25,233 nucleotides of DNA from a virus. Where the stretch lies: positions 1 to 25,233 of IMG/VR virus record IMGVR_UViG_3300032086_001335, one strand, 5' to 3'. The position numbers and the translations under genes were made by a program. The notes beneath the pieces were generated by a model. It saw only the letters and a program-made list of their open reading frames with translations, ran no database searches and was not told the origin of the DNA. Position 1 is the stretch's first letter. Each line of letters opens with the position of its first letter. Positions 1 through 5,733 of this stretch are shown piece by piece.

Positions 1-357
1 TTAAAAGGAGGCAACGGAAGAAAGTCAGTAGCGGGTAATTTAGCTTGGGAAATTAGGGAAGCCATAAAAGGCAAAGAACTTGACCCTAATCAGCTATTAG
101 AAATACAAACAAGAATTAACGAAATAGAAGCACAACACCGCACAGTATTTGTAGCAGGGTGGAGACCTTTTATAGGTTGGGTCTGTGGAGTAGCATTAGC
201 ATATAACTTTGTAATAAGAGATTTATTTATTTGGGCAATAAAACCTGAAACAATTCCACCCGCTTTACAAATGGAGCATTTAATGACTGTTTTATTGGGT
301 ATGTTAGGTCTCGGTGGTTTGAGAACATACGAAAAGTTAAAAGACAAGGTTAAATAA
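1..357 (+). CDS. Phage holin, 3-TM gene-transfer-agent type (5' truncated)
   Basis: The frame is open from the first base and stops with TAA at 355-357, leaving 118 residues with no start codon in view. A charged amphipathic stretch (about residues 15-48) is followed by hydrophobic segments around GWRPFIGWVCGVALAYNF and MTVLLGMLGLGG, and the chain ends with LRTYEKLKDKVK. The WRPFIGW and LLGLGGLRTYEK blocks match what I know of the '3-TM holin for gene-transfer release' family, which permeabilises the inner membrane so that endolysin can reach the wall. The endolysin would be expected upstream, outside the window. The family call rests on recalled motifs. Confidence 0.8.
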   Translation, partial: LKGGNGRKSVAGNLAWEIREAIKGKELDPNQLLEIQTRINEIEAQHRTVFVAGWRPFIGWVCGVALAYNFVIRDLFIWAIKPETIPPALQMEHLMTVLLGMLGLGGLRTYEKLKDKVK

Positions 358-396
358 AAGCATTCGCTAATAAACTTCATCTATAAGGCTTTTTAA

Positions 397-415
397 GGCT
401 ATTTTTAGCCGTTTT
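397..415 (+). terminator. Weak hairpin after the holin gene
   Basis: GGCTA (397-401), a TTTT loop and TAGCC (406-410) form a perfect 5-bp stem followed by GTTTT. An extra AAGGCT copy lies just upstream at 385-390. It would end the lysis transcript, but the stem and T-tract are short, so this is only a weak terminator candidate. Confidence 0.35.
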
Positions 416-471
416 AAGCAACTTATTTAAATAATTGGTATATTCGTATAGGTAGCGAGACAAAAGCTCGT

Positions 472-540
472 TATATAACGTTATATATTAGAGATTATAT
501 ATAGTTATATATAGATATATAATCGCTTATATATATATAC
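472..540. repeat. AT-rich palindromic and repeated region, possible origin or control site
   Basis: A 16-bp perfect palindrome TATATAACGTTATATA lies at 472-487. Next comes an inverted repeat, GATTATATAT (493-502) and ATATATAATC (515-524), which encloses part of two tandem copies of TTATATATAG (495-504 and 505-514). An alternating TA run follows to 539. Together with a small CGAG/CTCG hairpin at 456-470, this fills the 197-base gap between the holin and the first early gene. Such easily melted, symmetric DNA could be an origin unwinding element or an operator/promoter region. No canonical DnaA box was seen. Confidence 0.45.
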
Positions 541-554
541 AATATAAAAAAATA

Positions 555-812
555 ATGGAAATAGAAGAAAGAATTAGAAAAATTACAGGCTATAAAACTT
601 GGAGCGTAAAACGAAAGGTTGATAGTCTTTTAGAAATCGATGCTAATATGTATACCAATCTAGGTCTCGATAGTACGATAATCGAAAAGAGAAACACTAA
701 AGCAATCTCTAGGAAAATATATAAAGCTATCGCACTAATTAGTCCACTAGACGGGTATATCTTAGAAGCTCATATGAATGAGAAAGATTTAACCGATGCG
801 ATTAAAAAGTAG
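555..812 (+). CDS. Small conserved-type phage protein, function unknown
   Basis: This is an 85-residue charged, probably helical protein with no recognised domain. It is the first gene after the AT-rich 358-554 gap, and its last 17 bases overlap the start of the NinG-like gene, so the two are probably translationally coupled. The upstream sequence is nearly pure A/T, as is common for Bacteroidota start sites. No cysteine pairs, membrane segments or catalytic motifs are visible. Its position suggests an early gene, perhaps connected with recombination or regulation, but nothing in the protein itself shows a role. Confidence 0.7.
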   Translation: MEIEERIRKITGYKTWSVKRKVDSLLEIDANMYTNLGLDSTIIEKRNTKAISRKIYKAIALISPLDGYILEAHMNEKDLTDAIKK

Positions 813-1188
813 AAAGAGTATAATTAAAAAACTTGACACAGTATTTTCCCAATATATACGTCTCAGAAAATCTAAGAACGGTATTGCGGAATGTTATACT
901 TGCGGCAAAAAAGACCATTGGAAAAATTTACAATGCGGACACTTTATGTCTCGCAAACACTACGCGACTCGTTGGGACGAATTAAATTGCCAAGTGCAAT
1001 GTTATAAATGTAACATACACGGATACGGGGAGCAATTCCGATTCGGGCAAAGGTTGAATAAAGAATACGGAAGCGACACCGCTGATATATTAGAAAGTAA
1101 ATGCCGTAATATATCGAAGTTTAATAACGCTGATTTATTAGCTCTTATAGACTACTATAAAAACTTAGCGGAAACGTTGCACAAATAG
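796..1188 (+). CDS. ninG: NinG-like recombination protein
   Basis: The 130-residue protein has a basic N-terminus and a cysteine-rich zinc-binding core: CYTC (33-36), CGH (47-49), then C65, C69 and C72 followed by Asn. A CGHFMSR block comes before RWDELNCQVQCYKCN. This is the pattern of the lambda NinG/Rap family, treble-clef proteins related to HNH nucleases that act on recombination junctions during phage replication. The start overlaps the preceding gene. A promoter-like element begins near its 3' end and a strong terminator follows at 1246. Family membership is recalled from motif order. Confidence 0.85.
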   Translation: MRLKSRKSIIKKLDTVFSQYIRLRKSKNGIAECYTCGKKDHWKNLQCGHFMSRKHYATRWDELNCQVQCYKCNIHGYGEQFRFGQRLNKEYGSDTADILESKCRNISKFNNADLLALIDYYKNLAETLHK

Positions 1189-1207
1189 ATACAAATGGTT
1201 ATATTTG
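1177..1207 (+). promoter_or_regulatory. Bacteroidota-type promoter (TTG-N20-TATATTTG)
   Basis: TTG at 1177-1179, a 20-base spacer and TATATTTG at 1200-1207 match the Bacteroidota housekeeping promoter, including a perfect TAnnTTTG -7 box. It overlaps the 3' end of the NinG-like gene. Initiation would be near 1212, only about 35 bases before the terminator hairpin at 1246, so transcription would either stop early or need readthrough to reach the gene at 1332. Confidence 0.5.
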
Positions 1208-1245
1208 ATACGCAATAGTTCATATATTGTTTCTCAGTCGTAATT

Positions 1246-1278
1246 AAGAGGGTACTTTTTTTGAGTATCCTCTTTTTT
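1246..1278 (+). terminator. Rho-independent terminator
   Basis: AAGAGGGTACT (1246-1256) pairs with AGTATCCTCTT (1264-1274) over 11 bp with one G-U pair, around a T-rich 7-base loop. The T-tract runs through 1278. It closes the 555-1188 operon, or attenuates the promoter at 1177-1207. Confidence 0.85.
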
Positions 1279-1331
1279 ATTAACATTATTTTTAATAACT
1301 TAGCTCTTATTAATCTAAATATATATATAAA

Positions 1332-1751
1332 ATGAAAGGAACTATTGTTCTAGTCGAGAAGAAGCCAGGCTTCCAAGACTTAGTTAAAAACGAAGTAATT
1401 TTTAAACACGGTGAAAAGATTGCTTTCTTTACTAAAAAAACAGAGAAAAACCCCGACGGTGATTTTAATGTAGTTTTAGGCGTCGCTAAAGACGAATTAG
1501 TAGGTCATACTTTCGAATATGATCTAAACGACAAAGGAAACGGTAAGATAGCTATGTCTCCAAGAGATTATGCTAAGAGTGCGCCTAAATTTACGGGCGG
1601 TGGTAGACCGGCGAATACTAACGATAGTATTATGCTACAAGTATGTTATAAGGCTAATATGGAAGCGTATGCTCAAGATAACGCTGATATTATTTGGGAG
1701 CGTACAAAAGAGGATTTTAATCAAATGAGAACTATATTAGCTGAACTTTAA
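1332..1751 (+). CDS. Unknown early protein, possibly nucleic-acid-binding
   Basis: This 139-residue soluble protein is beta-rich in its N-terminal half. A glycine-rich linker (TGGGRPAN, about 88-95) leads to a helical C-terminal part. I do not recognise a family. It sits at the head of a unit that continues with a protein carrying an SSB-like tail and a DnaB-like helicase, so a role in replication, for instance as an OB-fold single-strand binder, is a reasonable guess from context only. An A/T-only leader (ATATATATATAAA) comes directly before the ATG, with no Shine-Dalgarno sequence. The next gene starts 9 bases after its stop. Confidence 0.75.
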   Translation: MKGTIVLVEKKPGFQDLVKNEVIFKHGEKIAFFTKKTEKNPDGDFNVVLGVAKDELVGHTFEYDLNDKGNGKIAMSPRDYAKSAPKFTGGGRPANTNDSIMLQVCYKANMEAYAQDNADIIWERTKEDFNQMRTILAEL

Positions 1752-1760
1752 AAATATATT

Positions 1761-2078
1761 ATGGCAAATTTTAAATACAAAACCGAACTTGTAAAACCGG
1801 TATTCGCTAAAAATCCAAAATTCGATTGGCAAGTTGCTAATGTCGATATTGTGGTCGATGATATGATTAAGTACTTGCAAAGTATTCGAGAAGATGCTAT
1901 TAATCGTTCTAACGGTTGGGCAAATTTTCAGATAACAAAGTCGCCCGATAAAAAAGATGACAGCGGTAGACCTAAACTAGCTTTCGCTAGAGTGACTCGT
2001 GAAGAGGATACTCCGGTTAGTGCTAATACGCATATGCCCGATAGGGTTGAAACTAGCGATAACGGATTACCGTTTTAA
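1761..2078 (+). CDS. Unknown replication-region protein with SSB-like C-terminal tail
   Basis: The 105-residue protein has a compact N-terminal part of about 70 residues, then a low-complexity polar stretch and the C-terminus ETSDNGLPF. A disordered linker ending in acidic residues plus LPF or IPF is the hallmark of bacterial single-stranded DNA-binding proteins, whose last residues recruit replication and repair partners. The N-terminal part does not read clearly as a canonical OB-fold SSB, so the assignment is tentative. It sits between the unknown gene at 1332 and a terminator, just upstream of the DnaB-like helicase. Confidence 0.7.
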   Translation: MANFKYKTELVKPVFAKNPKFDWQVANVDIVVDDMIKYLQSIREDAINRSNGWANFQITKSPDKKDDSGRPKLAFARVTREEDTPVSANTHMPDRVETSDNGLPF

Positions 2079-2084
2079 TTTAAT

Positions 2085-2111
2085 GGGAGGGTAAAACCTC
2101 CCTTTTTTTTT
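2085..2111 (+). terminator. Rho-independent terminator
   Basis: GGGAGG (2085-2090) and CCTCCC (2097-2102) enclose the loop GTAAAA and are followed by nine Ts. It lies 6 bases after the stop of the SSB-tail protein. The T-tract runs into TATCTTTA (2111-2118), which resembles a Bacteroidota -7 box for the helicase gene, although no TTG is present at the right distance upstream. Confidence 0.85.
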
Positions 2112-2132
2112 ATCTTTACAAAAACGACTGAA

Positions 2133-3044
2133 ATGATAATAGAATTTAACGATGAACTAAATTACCTCAGAAAGATAAGAAGCGGTGAGATTAAAACCGG
2201 CTCGAGATTAGGTTTCCCCGCTATTGATGAGTATATAAGATTTAAACCCTCTAATTTTAATATTGTACTAGGACACGCGAACGTTGGTAAAACGTCTATG
2301 GCTTTGTATATTATGCTTTTGTATTCTATACTACACGGCAAAAAGTGGTTAGTATATTCGAGCGAGAACCCCGCGCATTCGTTGATCCGTAAACTTATAG
2401 AATATATAGAAGGCTTGCCGCTTGAAAAGGTAAGCGATAATGGAATGAATAGAACTTCTTTGTTTATTAATACGCATTTCAAATTTATAAACGCCGCTGA
2501 GATGTATACTTATAAGGAGCTTTTATCTCTTGGGAAAGTAATTAAAGACGCTTGGGAATACGATGGCTTTTTTATAGACCCTTACAACTCTCTAAAGAAG
2601 GATTTCGAATTATTAAAAAACGTAGGCGGTCACGAGTACGACTACCACGCTTGTACTGAGATTCGTATCTTTTGCAAAGACTATAACGTATCTACTTGGC
2701 TAAACACCCACGCTAATACTTCAGCTCTGAGAACTCTGCACCGATTCGAGGATGAGTTTGCCGGTTATCCTGTACCGCCTCTTGCTAGTGATATAGAAGG
2801 TGGAGGAAAATTCGTAAACCGTGCCGATGACTTTTGGGTAATACACCGTTATATTCAACATCCTAGCGAATATATAAATACACATCTTCACGTGCGAAAA
2901 GTAAAAGAGATTGAAACCGGAGGACGACCTACTATGTTAAACGCGCCTATAAAGTTTAAAGCGTTGCCAAATAACGTAGGCTATACCGTAGAAGAAGAAA
3001 ACCTCTTAGAACTCGTTAAAACGCCAAAAAACTTACCTTTTTAG
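2133..3044 (+). CDS. DnaB-like replicative helicase / RecA-fold ATPase
   Basis: The 303-residue ATPase has Walker A GHANVGKT at 47-54, a Walker B region WEYDGFFIDP (about 141-150, acidic D149), a sensor-like segment WLNTHANTS (189-197) and a basic RKVKEIETGGRP block near the C-terminus. This is the order of the DnaB C-terminal motor domain. The DnaB N-terminal primase-binding domain is missing, as in several short phage helicases. It should unwind the fork during phage replication. The nearby FEN-type exonuclease and DnaA-domain-IV protein support a replication module. The C-terminus ends in NLPF, like the SSB-type tail two genes upstream. No primase or polymerase is seen in the window. Confidence 0.85.
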   Translation: MIIEFNDELNYLRKIRSGEIKTGSRLGFPAIDEYIRFKPSNFNIVLGHANVGKTSMALYIMLLYSILHGKKWLVYSSENPAHSLIRKLIEYIEGLPLEKVSDNGMNRTSLFINTHFKFINAAEMYTYKELLSLGKVIKDAWEYDGFFIDPYNSLKKDFELLKNVGGHEYDYHACTEIRIFCKDYNVSTWLNTHANTSALRTLHRFEDEFAGYPVPPLASDIEGGGKFVNRADDFWVIHRYIQHPSEYINTHLHVRKVKEIETGGRPTMLNAPIKFKALPNNVGYTVEEENLLELVKTPKNLPF

Positions 3045-3085
3045 TACATTTTAAAATAAATGTTTAACTTAGTCGTAAAAAGGGG

Positions 3086-3259
3086 ATGGGATTCGATGTT
3101 CAAATAGTACCAATTTACGGCTTATCACTAGGCTTTATTTATTATAATCCACGTATTGACCCCGCAATAGAAGAGGTCGATGATAACGATATGTATCATC
3201 AAATAACCTTTTGCTTTTTGTTAGTAGGTTTACATATAACGTGGTGGAGTCTGTACTAG
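3086..3259 (+). CDS. Small two-segment hydrophobic protein, unknown
   Basis: ATG at 3086, preceded by the purine-rich AAAAAGGGG, opens a 57-codon frame ending TAG at 3257-3259. Two hydrophobic stretches, VPIYGLSLGFIYY (about 8-20) and FCFLLVGLHITWW (about 42-54), are separated by an acidic loop EEVDDND. This suggests a small two-pass or membrane-associated protein. The good ribosome-binding sequence and the overlap with the sigma-like gene support a real gene. No family recognised. Confidence 0.6.
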   Translation: MGFDVQIVPIYGLSLGFIYYNPRIDPAIEEVDDNDMYHQITFCFLLVGLHITWWSLY

Positions 3260-3828
3260 AATTATTAGCTAAAGACCATAAACATTGGATTAGCCTCCTC
3301 CTAAATATGGGATGCAACCCTAGCGTTGCTGAGGACATAGTACAAGAGATGTACATCAAAGTGTATAAGTACGTCGAAGAGTATAAGAAGAATATAATGT
3401 ATGAAAACGAGATTAATTACTTTTTTATATACGTCACTTTAAAAAATATGTATATGGATTATCATCGACAAAAGAGCAAAGTTGACACAATACCTTATTA
3501 CGATTTGAGTATCGAAGACGAATCAAGCTCAGAGGATGAGAAATCTATTGACGATATTTACGATAAGCATTTATCGATACAAGAATGGTACAACGATGAT
3601 TTATATTTGGAGCTTTTAGAAAAAGAAGAGATTACTGAAGCGGAATATACTAAAGAGGAGCTTGGTAAATATTATTCGAGAAGGATATTTAAAGAGGTCT
3701 TTTTAGATAAAATGAAGGTCGCTGAATTATCTAGATCAACGAATATAACCTATTGGAGCTTGAGGAATACAATTAAAATAATTAAAAAAGAAATAAGAAA
3801 ATATTATGAGACTCGGGGACTTAGTTGA
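3241..3828 (+). CDS. Sigma-70-family-like RNA polymerase sigma factor
   Basis: The N-terminal half has HWISLLLNMGCNPSVAEDIVQEMYIKVYKY, then INYFFIYVTLKNMYMDYHRQKSK, which is the layout of sigma region 2 (core binding and -10 recognition). An acidic Ser/Glu-rich linker follows. The C-terminal helix-turn-helix-like part, around VAELSRSTNITYWSLRNTIKIIKKEI, sits where region 4 is expected. It could direct host polymerase to phage promoters. The start is uncertain: GTG at 3241 or 3244 gives a usual short N-terminus, while TTG at 3211 gives ten more residues. It overlaps the small hydrophobic gene upstream and the next small gene (3806) downstream. Confidence 0.75.
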   Translation: MVESVLELLAKDHKHWISLLLNMGCNPSVAEDIVQEMYIKVYKYVEEYKKNIMYENEINYFFIYVTLKNMYMDYHRQKSKVDTIPYYDLSIEDESSSEDEKSIDDIYDKHLSIQEWYNDDLYLELLEKEEITEAEYTKEELGKYYSRRIFKEVFLDKMKVAELSRSTNITYWSLRNTIKIIKKEIRKYYETRGLS

Positions 3829-3961
3829 GAAAATAACAACCTACACCGGAATAAAATGGCTAGTGCATAAGGTAGTAGTCGATTGGTTAAAGTATGAAAG
3901 TTGCGGATGCGACAAACGTAAAAAGAAATTAAATAAAGTAGATTTAAAATTATGGGACTAA
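3806..3961 (+). CDS. Small Cys-containing protein with basic C-terminus, unknown
   Basis: ATG at 3806 opens a 51-codon frame ending TAA at 3959-3961. It overlaps the sigma-like gene by 23 bases and the next gene by 10. The protein has an LGDLVEKITTYTGI helix, then VDWLKYESCGCDKRKKKLNK. I recall short proteins with the same TGIK...CGCxKRKxxLN pattern from Bacteroidota phages and prophages, but none with a known function. The CGCD followed by a basic patch could bind metal or nucleic acid. Confidence 0.65.
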   Translation: MRLGDLVEKITTYTGIKWLVHKVVVDWLKYESCGCDKRKKKLNKVDLKLWD

Positions 3962-4170
3962 TAAAACCACAAGACCGAATATGGTTCAGAAACTTTAAAA
4001 AGAACTATAAAAACGAATTAAGAAAGACCGATTTAGAACAAATAGCATCTTTACATTCTGTTTATTTTGGACACGGATTCTATAAGCCTTGCACTTGTAA
4101 TCAAAACGGTAGGGATGAAATTAAACGTTGGGTAAGAGAGCTTGACGAATTATTACTCGGTGAAGATTAG
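3952..4170 (+). CDS. Small CxCN-containing protein, unknown
   Basis: The 72-residue basic protein has a helical N-terminal half, the motif YKPCTCNQNGRDEIKRWV in the middle, and the acidic end LDELLLGED. No family is recognised with confidence. It overlaps its neighbours at both ends (10 bases upstream, about 11 downstream), so it belongs to a tightly coupled string of small early genes. The paired cysteines may bind metal together with nearby His/Asn, but a single CxC is weak evidence. Confidence 0.65.
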   Translation: MGLIKPQDRIWFRNFKKNYKNELRKTDLEQIASLHSVYFGHGFYKPCTCNQNGRDEIKRWVRELDELLLGED

Positions 4171-4588
4171 CGAAGTACATAAATGGGAAAAAGCCGTTAT
4201 TGCTCTATTAAACTTTGACGGTTGGGACTTAGAATGGTGCGGTGGCGGTTTCGACCATTACGATGCCGTAGGCGCAACGCCTAAAGGATTCGAGTGCGTA
4301 ATAGAGATGAAGTTTAGACAAACTTATTACCAAACTAAAATGCTAGAGGTCTCGAAATATAAAGCGTTAATGGATATGCCATACGATATGGTAAAGCTAT
4401 ATTTCGTAAACGACCCTAAAGCAAATTATCTTTTTTACCTCAACGAAATAGAAATGCCCGAACCGGTTCAGATGTATTGTCCGGACACAACGTTATGGAC
4501 TACAAAGCGAAAAAATAAAGAGGTCTACTTATTAGATGAAAGTCAAGCAATTATCAAAAACCTAAACGAAATAAACGAAACAAAATAA
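4160..4588 (+). CDS. PD-(D/E)XK-fold nuclease
   Basis: Numbering from GTG at 4160 (142 residues), the core reads FDHYDAVGATPKGFECVIEMKFR. An acidic Asp (D35) is followed about 14 residues later by E-x-K (E49 and K51), which is the catalytic signature of the PD-(D/E)XK nuclease fold. A Gln-rich KFRQTYYQTK segment follows. Such proteins in phages include recombination nucleases and resolvase-like enzymes; the exact substrate cannot be read here. I chose GTG 4160 because it gives VKISEVHKWEKA and a short overlap; a TTG at 4142 would add six residues. Confidence 0.7.
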   Translation: MKISEVHKWEKAVIALLNFDGWDLEWCGGGFDHYDAVGATPKGFECVIEMKFRQTYYQTKMLEVSKYKALMDMPYDMVKLYFVNDPKANYLFYLNEIEMPEPVQMYCPDTTLWTTKRKNKEVYLLDESQAIIKNLNEINETK

Positions 4589-4605
4589 ATATTTAATTAA
4601 AAAGT

Positions 4606-4636
4606 TTTGTTGATAACATTCTTTTTTGTAATTTCG
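4606..4636 (+). promoter_or_regulatory. Bacteroidota-type promoter (TTTG-N19-TAATTTCG)
   Basis: TTTG at 4606-4609 is followed after 19 bases by TAATTTCG (4629-4636), one base from the TAnnTTTG consensus. It fills the only gap in this part of the early region. With initiation about 5-7 bases past the -7 box, the mRNA would start at or next to the ATG at 4642, making the first gene practically leaderless. Confidence 0.6.
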
Positions 4637-4641
4637 GGTCT

Positions 4642-4932
4642 ATGGACTATTCGAATTATAAAAATGTAGCCTTAGTAAAGTATGATTTATATACTGATAA
4701 CTTTAATACGGTTTATTATACTATAAAAAAATCACACGATAAGAAGCCTACTGAGAAAACGAAAGAACTATTAAACGCGATGCATCAAATAGCTTTGTAT
4801 GTAAATAGTTTAGAGATTGACTTAAACGCTAGTAATGAGGTAATATCTACGATGCGCCTCGACAAAAACCGAGCGATACTGAGAGCGCGTAAATGCGAGG
4901 ATAAACACAAAGATTTAAATTTAAAATTATGA
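4642..4932 (+). CDS. Unknown early protein, helical C-terminus
   Basis: The 96-residue protein has a Tyr-rich, probably beta N-terminus (VALVKYDLYTDNFNTVYYTI). A highly charged helical C-terminal half, likely a coiled coil, covers about 35-96. It is the first gene after the promoter at 4606-4636, and its ATG lies only 6 bases past the -7 box. Its end overlaps the next start by 4 bases. No catalytic or metal-binding residues stand out, and no family is recognised. Confidence 0.7.
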   Translation: MDYSNYKNVALVKYDLYTDNFNTVYYTIKKSHDKKPTEKTKELLNAMHQIALYVNSLEIDLNASNEVISTMRLDKNRAILRARKCEDKHKDLNLKL

Positions 4933-5192
4933 CTAGAAACGATTGGACTATCGAATTTAAACGCTATGCTCAAAAACAAGGGTATGGCAAAAACGAAAAG
5001 ATTGTAGAGGTTGAGCGTTACCACGTAACCGTACCTACTGCGGAAGGAACAAAAGAATGCGCCGTTGAGACTTTAGAAGAAGCGTGCGATATTGTAAAAA
5101 TGTTTATCGAAGGATTTAAGCAAATAAAATTGCATAAAAAAGAATACGATGAATTTTGTAAAAATCATAAATGGACGCGCTATGGTACTTGA
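4929..5192 (+). CDS. Unknown small early protein
   Basis: The 87-residue basic protein starts in the ATGA overlap with the previous gene. It appears to combine a short beta sheet (EKIVEVERYHVTVPT, KECAVETLEEA) with a helix (CDIVKMFIEGFKQIKLHKKEYDEF) and ends in a basic tail. The stop TGA (5190-5192) lies inside the start of the next gene, so translation is probably coupled. No family or active site is recognised. Confidence 0.7.
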   Translation: MTRNDWTIEFKRYAQKQGYGKNEKIVEVERYHVTVPTAEGTKECAVETLEEACDIVKMFIEGFKQIKLHKKEYDEFCKNHKWTRYGT

Positions 5193-5370
5193 TCGATACA
5201 AACAAAACTTGCGAATAGAAGGTAATAAAGTTATCTCTTATTATACTCACGTTGCTACTATCGAAGATGGTAAATTATTAGAGCGTGGATGGTGGTCGAT
5301 GACTACTCAGAAACACATTAACTATGTGGCTAAGGAATTAAATCTCGAACTTGTAAAATATATACCATAA
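5182..5370 (+). CDS. Small conserved-type phage protein (TTxKHINYVA motif)
   Basis: I place the start at ATG 5182, giving 62 residues and an 11-base overlap with the preceding gene; an ATG at 5149 would lie deep within that gene. The protein reads VISYYTHVATIEDGKLLERGWWS followed by MTTQKHINYVAKEL. Short viral proteins with a 'tk/yS-TTsKHinyVA' pattern are known to me as a domain of unknown function in phages and archaeal viruses. The stop and the next ATG share bases. Confidence 0.7.
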   Translation: MVLDRYKQNLRIEGNKVISYYTHVATIEDGKLLERGWWSMTTQKHINYVAKELNLELVKYIP

Positions 5371-5609
5371 TGGGATTCCCGATAAAAAACGAGATAATAG
5401 ACTTATATAATAAGATGTCAAACGATGACAAAGTATTTATGCTACAATTAATGCGTAAAGATATATTTGTCTCTGTGGAGGTACATTACAAAGGGAAAAA
5501 GATGGGGTATTCTATGGAAGTTAATCCTGAGTACCCCGCTTGGATTAACGGTGTCGATGTACAATTAAATTTAGAAGAACCAATAAAAATAGAAGATGAA
5601 AGTGTTTAG
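5370..5609 (+). CDS. Unknown small early protein
   Basis: The 79-residue acidic protein begins with a helical part (IKNEIIDLYNKMSNDDKVFMLQLM). It continues with beta-type segments (FVSVEVHYKGKKMGYSMEV) and PEYPAWINGVDVQLNL. The ATG overlaps the previous stop by one base, and its own end overlaps the zinc-ribbon gene at 5596. The domain is not recognised. No signal peptide or membrane segment is seen. Confidence 0.65.
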   Translation: MGFPIKNEIIDLYNKMSNDDKVFMLQLMRKDIFVSVEVHYKGKKMGYSMEVNPEYPAWINGVDVQLNLEEPIKIEDESV

Positions 5610-5733
5610 CGATTGTTGTCTTGCTCCTTTGTTTCCGGTCGAAATTGCGGTATGCTCAAAATGCCACGAAATATGCGACCCCGTAACGATAGGAACAGAC
5701 TCTAATGGAAACGATGTAACTATAAAAGTATGA
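5596..5733 (+). CDS. Tiny zinc-ribbon-like protein
   Basis: ATG at 5596 opens a 45-codon frame ending TGA at 5731-5733. The sequence has CC at 7-8, then CSKCHEIC (20-27), a plausible four-cysteine zinc ribbon of the kind seen in many small phage proteins. It overlaps the preceding gene by 14 bases and the exonuclease ATG by 4 (ATGA), so it fits the coupled layout of the operon. Likely a nucleic-acid- or protein-binding accessory. Function unknown. Confidence 0.65.
   Translation: MKVFSDCCLAPLFPVEIAVCSKCHEICDPVTIGTDSNGNDVTIKV

Noticed and set aside
90-380. Minus-strand 96-codon frame opposite the holin
   Set aside because: The + strand frame matches a known holin pattern across the same bases, and the minus frame is composition-driven with no recognisable motif.
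2162-2482. Minus-strand 106-codon frame within the helicase gene
   Set aside because: It lies entirely inside the well-supported helicase coding sequence and has no start context or motif of its own.
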